The notes beneath the pieces were generated by a model. It had not been told where the DNA came from and made no database searches. It saw only the letters and a list, made by a program, of their open reading frames with translations. Positions 1 through 9,308 of a stretch of DNA of 64,000 nucleotides are shown here, in pieces. The position numbers and the translations under genes are program-made. Location of the stretch: NCBI GenBank assembly GCA_030490835.1, contig CM059974.1, forward strand, positions 6,207,501 through 6,271,500, in the 5' to 3' direction. Numbering within the stretch: position 1 is the stretch's first letter; each line of letters opens with the position of its first letter. The DNA is from Annona cherimola. Its lineage: Eukaryota > Streptophyta > Magnoliopsida > Magnoliales > Annonaceae.

Positions 1-204
1 TATTCAGCATTATATTTGTTATGAGAATTCAGGATTATATTTTGAAAAATGTAATAATAAATATATGATTTTTGTGACTAAAAATATATGCACGCGACCG
101 AAAATTATTAAACAATAATGAAAGCTTTGTTCTTGTTACAAAAAGAAATCAACCGTAGTACGGATAATATTAGCTTCATGCATTATTTGCATGAGAAATC
201 CTAA
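1..204. other. AT-rich intergenic DNA, no gene seen
   Basis: No open frame of note and no recognisable repeat boundary in this short AT-rich stretch at the window edge. Confidence 0.6.
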
Positions 205-273
205 GGAGAATTTTTTAATATACCCATAAAATTTTACCACAGTTTATACCCATATATTTTTTTTAAAAAGGAT

Positions 274-1040
274 GATTTTGTTAACCTGACTTAGCAAATG
301 TTTCACTTAGCCAACTTCAAAAAACTCATTTACAATATGTATATTTTTACTTCTTTCTTCATGCACTTATTTATCTAAGCGTATTTAACATATAATCTAA
401 GTTTTATCATTTTTAGATATATATATATTTTTAAAGATTTTTAAAGATGTAAAATACCTATATTTAAAGATCTCAAAAAATATACAAATATCTGAAAAAT
501 GATAAAATTTAATTTATATGTTAAATATACTTAGATAAATAAGTATATGAAGAAAAAATAAATTGTTGCAAAGAGTATGATTATATACATCATAATGCAT
601 TTTTATTCAAATACAACATTTATTTTGTTTTATTTTATTTGTTTTCTTCGTAAATATATTTTTCTAATTGTATTTAATCTATATATCAAGTTTTTTAACT
701 TTATAATACTTTTACATATTTATTTTAATTTTTTAAAAATCAAGTTTTTTAAGAGATGAAAAATGTCTTAAATGCCCATGACATTGATGACTTTTTAAAA
801 ATTAAAATAAATATGTAAAAATACTGTAAAATGACAAAACTTAATGCATATATTAAATACAATTAGAAAAACATATTTATGAAGAAAAATCAGATAAAAG
901 TAAAATAAAATAAAATAAATGAATATTGTATTTTAGCCTAAAATATATTATGGTGTATATAATTATGCTCTTTATTGTAAATGAGTTTTTTGAAATGAAC
1001 TAAATAAGAAATTTACTAACAAAGTTAACAAAATTACTTC
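274..1040. repeat. Nested palindromic repeat block
   Basis: An outer inverted repeat pairs about 274-340 with the reverse complement of about 976-1040; both contain TTCAAAAAACTCATTTACAA. Inside sit two adjacent palindromes. The one at about 346-560 resembles family C of this window. The one at 577-968 is family E. An apparent 60-codon frame at 577-759 is a by-product of AT-rich repeat sequence, not a gene. Confidence 0.55.
577..968. mobile_element. Palindromic MITE, family E copy 1
   Basis: The ends are inverted copies of each other: TATATACATCATAATGCATT on the left, AAAATATATTATGGTGTATA on the right. The whole element matches 40670-41052 in end sequence, order of internal motifs (TTTTTCTAATTGTATTTAAT and its complement) and length. 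It has no coding capacity. The superfamily is not clear. Confidence 0.6.
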
Positions 1041-3630
1041 TCTCCTTTTTTTAAAAACGACTACGATCATCTCCATTTAAAAATTTTCTTTTACGGCTTG
1101 AGAGTTTATTCCACATTGCTATTTTGCTACCATATCCACCAAAATTAGGTTCGTTGGCAATATTTCAAATTTTTTTGTTCGAAAAAATTTCTTTAAACCT
1201 ATAATATTTGCACATAATTCCTAATATATCAAAAACATCTTTATTAATTTATCTTATGCTCATAGCGTTTGACCCCGGATTTCTATTATGCTAATGCAAT
1301 TAACACAATCATTATCTACCTGTTGAAAAACGATTTTGCCCCTTTAAAATGCTCTTAATTAAAATGATTCCACTTTAATATGACTTTTGAGTCATTTAAT
1401 ACAACATATTAATTATTTACTATCATCAATTAAATCATATTAAGATTGAATTGTTTCAATTAGGAAATTTTAAATGCACAAAATCATCTTTTCATTAAGG
1501 TAAATAATAATTGTATCGACAATACGAGCAGGAGAGAAATTGAGAATAAAATACTATAGGTATAGGGAGGAATTAATTAAATAATATAAATATATAAGAA
1601 ATTAGGGACAAATGTTACTGGCACGAGACAATTTTCTTTCCTTTTTTTTTCCCCAATATTTTCGGAAAGGCCAGAGTACCCCTTCACGGCCAAATGCACC
1701 AGACAATGGGCCAGCCCTTTCCGCAGTCACCACTGTTCGACTGTTCCTAGCTAAAATTCATCTTGTGGGTTCGGCTTCTTAATCAGTTAAGCTACAGCAG
1801 TCGTTCGATCGCAGCTCCATGGAAGGCCGATCACGAAACATCGCGGCTTCTCCTCCATTAGCAATGCAACAGATCTGTAGCAACCTTGTCAGAAAACGCC
1901 GACCAATGGAAAATAACTACACTGGAATTTCTGGTGCCATGTTGATTTCCTGCTTGCCGGTTCTTGCTGGTGGCTTGTCCTCCTTAGTAGGATCTTACTA
2001 TAGCAGATGCACCATCCCTCCTCACTACCGACAATAGCAAAGCTGATCGGAGCTCAAATCTAGCAACCAGCGAATTCCAACCGAAAAATGTTATAAATCC
2101 ATCCATGGGATTCTAGCCTCAAACGCCACGATTATAAGAAAAATCACCCAATACGGGCTTAGACAAACCGAATTAAATGGAAATTTCAAAAGAATTCCTA
2201 AACAATAATGCCTAGAATCTCCCGAATTACATTACTATAATTGCAGAAAAAGTTCTGGCTGGAACCCGCTGGAATCAGCCAAAAACACAGTATCACCCAA
2301 ACCAGTTATACCTAGCAATTACCACCATTCAATCCATCCACAATCCAACTCGGCACTTAATCCAGATATCCAATTAATGATATTTGAAAAAGAACGGGGA
2401 GTAGAGAATAGGGAGTACCGAACTGCGAACTAATTGCTGAAAACCGGAGAAGAAGCCAATCTTCTGCGAACAGGCACAAACGGAAAACTCCGCAGAAGAT
2501 GGTGTTAATTCCTTTTTTTGATAGAGAAGATGATGTTAATTCTTGTACCCACTAAAAACCGCAGCACGGAAAGAGCAACAGCTCCAATTTGGGCGATTAA
2601 TCAAATCCACCGGAGATTACAGGTCGAATGCTGTACGATCTGACTTACAGAATCTGATGTTGAATCAGCGACGTCCGATCTGGTAGTAAGCGAAGAAGAG
2701 ATAGCCGTCGGAATCTCCGGCCAGATCTGGCTGCGAACAGATTTATTGGGGGCTAAATCTGAAGTCTGGGTGGCTGAACGAAGAAGAAAAACCGCCAGAG
2801 ACCCGTCGTGGTGGTCGGACGCAGCAGCCAGCAGAGATGACTCCACTTGCACCTTCGTACGAACTCGCCCAAATAAGGACCAACTCAATCAGATCAGCTG
2901 CGGCAAGTGCCTTCGGTTTGGACAGGGAAAACCTCGTGGTTGAATGAAACGGGCTGTCGATCTCATATTCTCTGCTGGCCAACGATGACAATATATCGGG
3001 CCGCAAGAAGGGAGATGTATGTGTCGGATGGGTGATCGATTTTCGAGGTGACAAGAATTTATGGCGATCGTCACCTGCGTCAGAGGATGATGGTGCTTTC
3101 TACTTAATTTGAGATGTGTTGGCAATGGTTCTGGAAAATTAGCTAGCTGGCCGTATGTAGGAGGAAACTGTTGAAATCAACGGAATTCCATTGGAACACA
3201 GCTGGAGCAGATAGATGAGTGCTAACATGGCAGTTGGAGACAGGAGTAGATTGGTCATTTCATGCAGGTGTTAACGGCAGTAGTTGCTGCTGGTGACGGC
3301 GTGGGCAACCGGGCAAGGAAGAAATTTTTAAAAAATATATGGGTGTTTAAGGAATTAGGGTCAAAATTCATAACTATATTTGATAATTTCCCTAAATTCA
3401 ATTATTTTGAACAATTCCCCCACGCTGGCTGAAGACGTGAACAGTCGGATTCTCAAAGAGAGACCCGTCCACGGGCCCGATCGGCTATAGCACACTTCTC
3501 AGTCTTGGACCGAATATTAGAAAAGATTAGGCCTGCAACTATCAGTCCCAACAATGTAAGGGCCACAACCCACTAGATTGTCCTGCCGGCTAAAAGTTTC
3601 AATCATTCATCTGGGCCTCGATGCCTTACG

Positions 3631-5032
3631 TAAGGGTGCAAGTCCGGCTGATGAAATTCAAATTTATCTCGATTCTAAGCTTAGGATCGTATTTTTAAAA
3701 TTCGAGTTTGAGTTGAGTTTCGGGTTGGAATTTAGTTTGATTAATTGTTTTACTCGTATTAACAAAATATGTAAAACGGATCAAAATATTATATCTTTTC
3801 CCATATTAGTTTTTTCATTAATAAATCATGCAAATCAACATTCAATGATTCAAATAGATAATATAGTAACATTAAAATATGCTCTAAATGCAAAAACCGT
3901 GCGTTATATTAGAGTGATCAGGGATTCAAATGATGTCCAATTGAAGTGAGCACTGGTCTAGAATTTGGACACTGTAACATTGTAGCACATGAGTAGAGAG
4001 TGAGAAGTGGATGACAACGCTGTAGTTGGCGAGTAGTACTAGGTGCAGAGGATTAGCCTTTGTTCTAGTTAGGTATGGAAAATGCCTTCTTGGATGGGGA
4101 CCTATGGGAAGAAGTTTACATGAGGCATACACCTTTTTCGATCGACGGTTGAGTACCCTATTGATGAAGAACGACTATTGCTAGTTAGGGGATTTATGCT
4201 CCTATAAGAAGAAGTTGAGTGCTCATCGAAACAAAGCAGAGGACTCACTCATTCGACTAAGAATCTAGGAATGATGAATCATTTCACTCTAGTAAATGAG
4301 CATATACATTCATGAAGATGAGTTGTGGGGGCTTGGTGGCTCTTTGTGAGCCTCCAGCTAGAAAGCATTCGCGATGATGTTTTTCGAGAAGACATCCATC
4401 AAGAATGGAATTTGGATGATCTATGAATGGAAACCCTTTCACTGTCCTTTAGTTAGCCAAGAACTTCAACCCACCAACAATGGCCGGAGATGAGCAAGAT
4501 CAACAGTCTATGCTCCAAAAAAATAAAAGGGCATCAAAAATAAAAAATTTGTACAGAAGATAATAGATGAAAAAAGAAAGGGGAAACAAACCTCGACAAC
4601 TGCAGATTCAAGTGCTTGCCAGAGAAGAAGCAAAGTTGCAGACAAAGAGAGGCCGTCGAGCAAAAAGAGGATAGTCGTTGTCGACTTTGGAGAACATGGA
4701 TATGAGCACGCGGCACAGCAACGAGCTAGCGGTTGTGAAGAAACAGAGTAGGGTGTGTGATAGGGACGGTAGCTACAAGCACCGTCATCAACTTTGGAGA
4801 AGATAAGAGGGAGGTGTGCGGCGGTTGTGAAATAGGGAAAACTAGGGTAGCGAGCAAAGCTTTTATAATAGCAGTATAAAATATTATTTAAATGGAGGGA
4901 ATTCGGGTTTGGGTTGGTTGGGCTAGGGTTCTGTTAAACTTGAAGTTGAACTGAATTAAAATCGAGCTCGAGTTCAAAACAAAAAATTTTAGCACTGCCC
5001 ATATCCGAGTTTGATTCCAAGTTGCACCCCTA
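3631..5032. mobile_element. Non-autonomous hAT-like element, diverged
   Basis: The left end TAAGGGTGCAAGTCCGG and the reverse complement of the right end, TAGGGGTGCAACTTGG, form a short terminal inverted repeat of the type seen at 55252-56497. The flanking 8-mers gccttacg (3623-3630) and gcttcatg (5033-5040) match at 5 of 8 positions, all differences being C/T, as expected for an old 8 bp hAT target-site duplication. The interior has no transposase but carries a Ty1/copia relic at 4048-4134. Subterminal GTTCGGGTT/GAGTTC-rich repeats near both ends fit the group. Confidence 0.55.
4048..4134 (+). pseudogene. Ty1/copia reverse-transcriptase relic
   Basis: One forward frame reads D-stop-PLF-stop-LGMENAFLDGDL and then WEEVYM. 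This is the conserved copia reverse-transcriptase block (family consensus of the type DWPLFQLDVKNAFLHGDL). The two stops are TAG where the family has Trp and Gln, as expected from decay of TGG and CAG codons. I cannot follow the copia frame far on either side, so this is a small fragment, either captured by the hAT-like element around it or left from a nested insertion. Confidence 0.7.
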
Positions 5033-5367
5033 GCTTCATGCAAGGATTAGCAGAGCGACATCGTAGATTGCACACGGTCTCCTACTTGCGAGAATCCTTT
5101 CCCCTTTAAATCCACTAGTTATCTTAAATATTATTTGTGAGACACATAGATATAATCACAACTGTTAGAATTTTTTTATCACGTAACGAAAAGCTTATAG
5201 AAAATATCTATTAACATTTTATAATATATTCGGATAAAATACGTATTTACATCAGTACACAAGCCAATAATTCTTGAAAATCCATTGTTTGAAAAAAATT
5301 ATTATAAGGTATTTTTATAAAATTGCATTATCATGAATTAATAATATTTGAAATTATTTATTATTAA
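5033..5367. other. AT-rich spacer, nothing recognised
   Basis: AT-rich DNA between two mobile elements. No frame or repeat boundary could be supported. Confidence 0.5.
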
Positions 5368-5933
5368 GAGTGTGTTTGTTATTAAGGAAAAGTTGTCAAG
5401 TTAAAATTTGTTAATCTAAAACTTTTCACTCTCCATAACTATCATATTTTTTAATCATTTTTTCATATTTTTCTATACAACCACCTTACTTTTCAATCAT
5501 TTTTATACAACTACCAACACAACTGACCTATCTATTTCAACTTTATCCTATTTATTTCTCATCATTACCCCTGTCATATCACATCATTTGACAACTTCTA
5601 CTTTCTACAACTTTTTTGGTGTGTTTGGGAATGGATAAAACTTTTGATGAAAAGTTTTAGAGATGAAAAGTTGTCAAATGATGTGATATGATAGGATTAA
5701 TGATGAGGAATAAATAGGATAAAGTTGAAATAGATAGGTTTGTTGTATTGGTAGTTGTGTAGAAATGATTGAAAAGTAGGGTAGTTGTATAGAAAAATGT
5801 GAAGAAATGATTAAAAAAATAGGGTAGTTATGGAGAGTGAAAAGTTTTAGATTGAAAAATTTTAACTTGACAACTTTTTGTTGTTAACAAACACACCCTT
5901 CATAAAAAATTTTACCAATTCCCAAACAAACCC
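5368..5933. mobile_element. Composite family A (Tourist-like) MITE: one copy inside another, inverted
   Basis: The outer element starts GAGTGTGTTTGTTATT after TAA (5365-5367) and ends CCCAAACAAACCC before TAA (5934-5936). The GGGTGTGTTTGG-type ends and TAA duplication fit PIF/Harbinger (Tourist-like) MITEs. An inner full copy (5618-5898) in the opposite orientation interrupts the outer one about 35 bp from its right end; the missing outer tail resumes at 5899-5933. The two copies therefore form an almost loop-free inverted repeat with arms of roughly 250 bp. There is no coding capacity. Confidence 0.8.
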
Positions 5934-6040
5934 TAAATCAAGATCAATTAGTTCAATCGTATGGTAGGTTGGCCGAATTAAATAGTTCAGCGTATTTTAA
6001 AGATAATTAAGATATAAATTGAAAAACCATTTTAATTTAA

Positions 6041-7478
6041 GTAAAAATTTTCCTTGTACCCACAGCATTAAACCATAATTCAAATTCCAAAAGTAACATT
6101 TCAGAAATTCTTCTGTACCTACAAAATTTCACATCCAATTCCCCACGTGCCTGTACCGTCACTAGCAAAATCGAGCGTCTGCTATTCGTGGAAAAGTCGA
6201 TTTTGCCCGAATGTCATTTCCCTTTCATTTACTCCAATGCAGTTTTCAAAATTCCTCTGCTTCTGTCAACAACAATCATCCACAATCCAACTATCAAGCA
6301 GAAATAGATTGTCGCATAGCAATCCAAAAACAATAGTCACGAAACCATACAACCCGATGCTAGTCCCAGTCAAAAACTACAAAAATTCTTTTTTTTTTTC
6401 CATTGATTTGTCGACCAGCTCCATCCAATCTCAAATCAGCAATGACACTCCAACTACGGCAGCCATTACATGAGGCAACCCATTTTATTCAGAAGCTCCT
6501 CTAGTCAGGTTAGCTACGATGCGATATAGATTGGTGGCTTTTAGTGGTGGATTCATCCAACTTTAATGGCGATGGTGGGTGATAAGCTTTGCTGGAGACG
6601 AGAAAGAGAGGACTGCCGGCCCAAAGGAAGATTGCATTCATTGGGAGGATTTCCTCGGTTCGTGTATTGGAGTAATCGATGTTGTTGCGTGCCGCTCTAT
6701 TGAATTGCAAAAAAAGGATGCAATGGATTTCTTAATTGGTGCTGAAATTGTTGATTGGTGCACGGATGAACAATGATGGTTGTGGCCGCTATAATCTTAT
6801 GGTGATCGGCTGCTTGAATCACCTATTTTCGATTGTTGGTTTGAGCTAGCTAATTCTCGCATTGGAAGCACGAAAACCACTGCTTCGATCGCCGTTGTTT
6901 GAATTAATGATGTATCTGTTGCTACAGCTAATTGGGACGGCGGAAAGAAAGTAAATTTGGACAAAGGATGGTTGCATCTTAGGGGACGTTTGGGAATATG
7001 GCGTGGGAAATGTGGGATGGAAAATATAGTGGTGCGGATTTCGAGATTTATCATTTTACAACTAATGATTATATTTTTTCACTTTTACCCCTATAGTCTA
7101 ATCATTTTTCCTATCAACTACCTTCTAGCAAACCTATTTATTCTAACTTTACCCCTATTATTTCATATCAATCACACAATTTTCAAGATATTTCATTTTC
7201 TATTCTTACCAAATAACACATTTTCCACAACTTTTATATTCCCAAACTTTACCTAACTATGACGGTAAAAATGATGGACTAGGGGCGATGCTTGGATCAG
7301 AACAGAGGATACCGCAAAAGTATGGCCAGGTTTGAAATGCCACGTGCATTATCTGACGAATTGTGACAATAGGGGCACGTGGGGAGCTAGAAGTAAAATG
7401 TTGAAAATTTCGAAAAAAAATTCTGAAATGTTATTAAGAATTATGCTTAAATGCCATTGGTATGTAAGGAATTTTTTC
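6041..7478. mobile_element. Mutator-like element with 9 bp target-site duplication
   Basis: A perfect 9 bp repeat, TTAATTTAA, flanks the element at 6032-6040 and 7479-7487. The ends are inverted repeats of about 120 bp (left about 6041-6165, right about 7365-7478), sharing blocks such as TTTCAGAA, CCCCACGTGCC and ATTCAAA/ATTCTTA in order. Long inverted repeats plus a 9 bp duplication are the Mutator signature. The interior (about 6170-7360) is GC-richer and holds short frames on both strands (6147-6473 plus, 6797-7054 minus) that I do not recognise. No transposase is seen. It may be a non-autonomous element carrying captured host sequence. Confidence 0.75.
6982..7253. mobile_element. Tourist-like MITE nested in the Mutator-like element
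   Basis: The left end GGGGACGTTTGGGAATA follows TTA (6979-6981); the right end TATTCCCAAACTTTACC precedes TAA (7254-7256). Inverted GGG...TTTGG-type ends with a TWA flank fit PIF/Harbinger MITEs. Its interior (CATATCAAT...CTATTCTTACC) differs from family A, so it is a related but separate subfamily. Confidence 0.6.
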
Positions 7479-7684
7479 TTAATTTAAATAGATAATTATT
7501 TTCTTATTTATAAATTATATATTTAGCATTTTCTTTGCATGGATTGATAATAAATAGAAAGGTTACTTATGTTTAAATATTATAGGTATGTAAGAAATTT
7601 TTTCTTAATTTAAATAGATAGTTATTTTCTTATTTATAAATTACATATTTAGCATTTTTTTGAATGGATTAATAATAAATAAAA
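7461..7684. repeat. Tandem duplication, period 126 bp
   Basis: The segment starting TATGTAAGGAATTTTTTCTT at 7461 recurs at 7587 as TATGTAAGAAATTTTTTCTT, and both continue through TTATTTATAAATTA to AATAATAAATA. The first unit contains the right end and right target-site duplication of the Mutator-like element, so the duplication arose after or during that insertion. Confidence 0.8.
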
Positions 7685-8711
7685 GGGCTACTTTCAAATA
7701 TACCCATGACATTTGACTTTAATTATAAATATATCCATTAAGTTTGAGAACTTTTACATATACCTATTAAGTATTTTATTAATTTTAAATATACCAAATA
7801 TGACAGTCATGGACGTTTAATAATTTTAAAATTTCAAAATCTCATCGTGATTGGTGCAATATTTAGATTATTAAAACTTATTATGGGTGTGTTTGACATT
7901 TAATAGAAAATGTCAAGTTAAAACTTTTTATCCTAAAACTTTTCACTCTTTACAACCATCATACTTTTGAATTATTTTTTAACATTTTCCCATACAACTA
8001 TCCTATTTTTCAATAATTTTTACACAACTATCCACAAAACTAACATATCTATCCTAACTTTATTCTCTTTCCTACTCATCATTACCCCTATCACATCACA
8101 TCATTTGACAACTTTTACTCTTTAAAACTTTTTATTAAGAGTGTGTTTGGTAATGAATAAAACTTTTGATGAAAAGTTTTGTAGAGTAAAAGTTGTCAAA
8201 TGATGTGATATGATAGGGGTAATGATGAGTAGTAAAGAGTATAAAATTAAAATAAATAGGTTAGTTGTGTGGATAGTTGTGTAGAAATGATTGAAAAATA
8301 GGGTAGTTGTATAGGAAAATGTGAAAAAATGATTAAAAAATATAATAGTTGTGGAGAATGAAAAGTTTTAGATTGAAAAGTTTTAACATGATATTTTTTT
8401 TCAATTGCCAAACACTCCTTAAAAGTTTTATTTATTACCAAACACACCATATATCTAATCTTTCTCTTACATTGGATATGTTTTTATTATATTATTTAAC
8501 TTCTGTCATAGTTGGACAACTACTGTTACTAAATAATAAGTATTTTGAATATTTCATATGATGAATAAAACATTTTTTAATTGTACCTGACAAAATGAGT
8601 ATGGTTGAAATTTCACCCATACTTAGTGAATATATATAAAATGTTTTAAACTTAATAAGTATATTTATAAAGAAAGATAAATATGGACAGGTATATTTGA
8701 AATTAACTCTG
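7685..8711. mobile_element. Family B Mutator-like MITE interrupted by a family A composite
   Basis: The left arm (7685-7884) begins GGGCTACTTTCAAATATACCC and the right arm (8449-8711) ends ATATTTGAAATTAACTC. The arms are inverted repeats of each other and match the ends of the complete family B element at 26852-27329. The family A composite at 7885-8448 sits between them. Removing it leaves about 460 bp, close to the 478 bp of the intact copy. The right end lies only about 200 bp upstream of the PBF1 start codon. The flanking 9-mers are diverged. Confidence 0.65.
7885..8448. mobile_element. Composite family A (Tourist-like) MITE, second inverted nest
   Basis: The outer copy starts GGGTGTGTTTGACATTT and ends TTATTACCAAACACACC. 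An inner copy (8139-8418), beginning GAGTGTGTTTGGTAAT and ending CCAAACACTCC, is inserted in opposite orientation and flanked by TAA (8136-8138) and TTA (8419-8421). The outer tail resumes after it. The insertion point is about 30 bp from the outer right end, as in the composite at 5368-5933. No coding capacity. Confidence 0.8.
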
Positions 8712-8909
8712 TAAAAAATACTAACCGGTTTTGGTTCACGGGTAATAGGCTTCCTCTTCCCTGCATCGTGGTATGCAGTCGTGTTTCTTGCTAGAAAAGA
8801 AAAGAGTCGGGAGGAGAAATAAATAGAAGCGAATACTCTTCGCAAGCCCTAGATTTATTACTTCCGTTGCCGTTCCTCTTCTCTCACTGAAATTGATCGA
8901 AGCAAATCA

Positions 8910-9276
8910 ATGGCGGCAAAAACTCAAGCTAACTGGTCCCCCTACGACAACAACGGAGGGTAAGTTTTTTCTTCCTCGTAATCAAAGCTCGCGCGTTTCC
9001 TCTCTCGAGATCTTATTCCTCAACTTGAATTTTCTCCTTCTTTCTTTCAGAACATGTGTGGCAATCGCAGGCGCAGACTACTGCGTCATCGCCGCCGACA
9101 CGCGTATGTCCACCGGCTATAACATCCTTACCCGCGACTACTCCAAAATCTCCAAGCTGTACGGATTATTTTCGCAAATCGCTCTCCTCTACTTTCTGTT
9201 TTTATCTGTATTCGATCCATTTCAATCGTGATAATTTACGGTAATAGTTGTGATTGGAATCGACTGTTAGCTTCGT

Positions 9277-9308
<32 letters not shown>

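Larger units (their letters stand above)
205..3392. mobile_element. Candidate large Mutator-like element with diverged terminal inverted repeats
   Basis: The stretch at about 205-270 and the reverse complement of about 3321-3392 align through a shared core (ACCCATATATTTTTT plus flanking AAAATTTTAC-like sequence), giving terminal inverted repeats of roughly 70 bp. The end (GGAGAATTTTTTAATATACCC) resembles the ends of the better-supported Mutator-like element at 26852-27329. The interior from about 1620 to 3300 is less AT-rich than the surroundings and carries several short overlapping frames on both strands (for example 2601-2888 and 2743-3054, minus), none of which I recognise. No clean 9 bp target-site duplication is visible (aaatcctaa against taaattcaa), so the ends are inferred. 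It could instead be unrelated repeats that happen to face each other. Confidence 0.35.

Noticed and set aside
577..759. 60-codon frame rich in Ile, Phe and Tyr
   Set aside because: It is made of family E palindromic repeat sequence; composition alone explains it.
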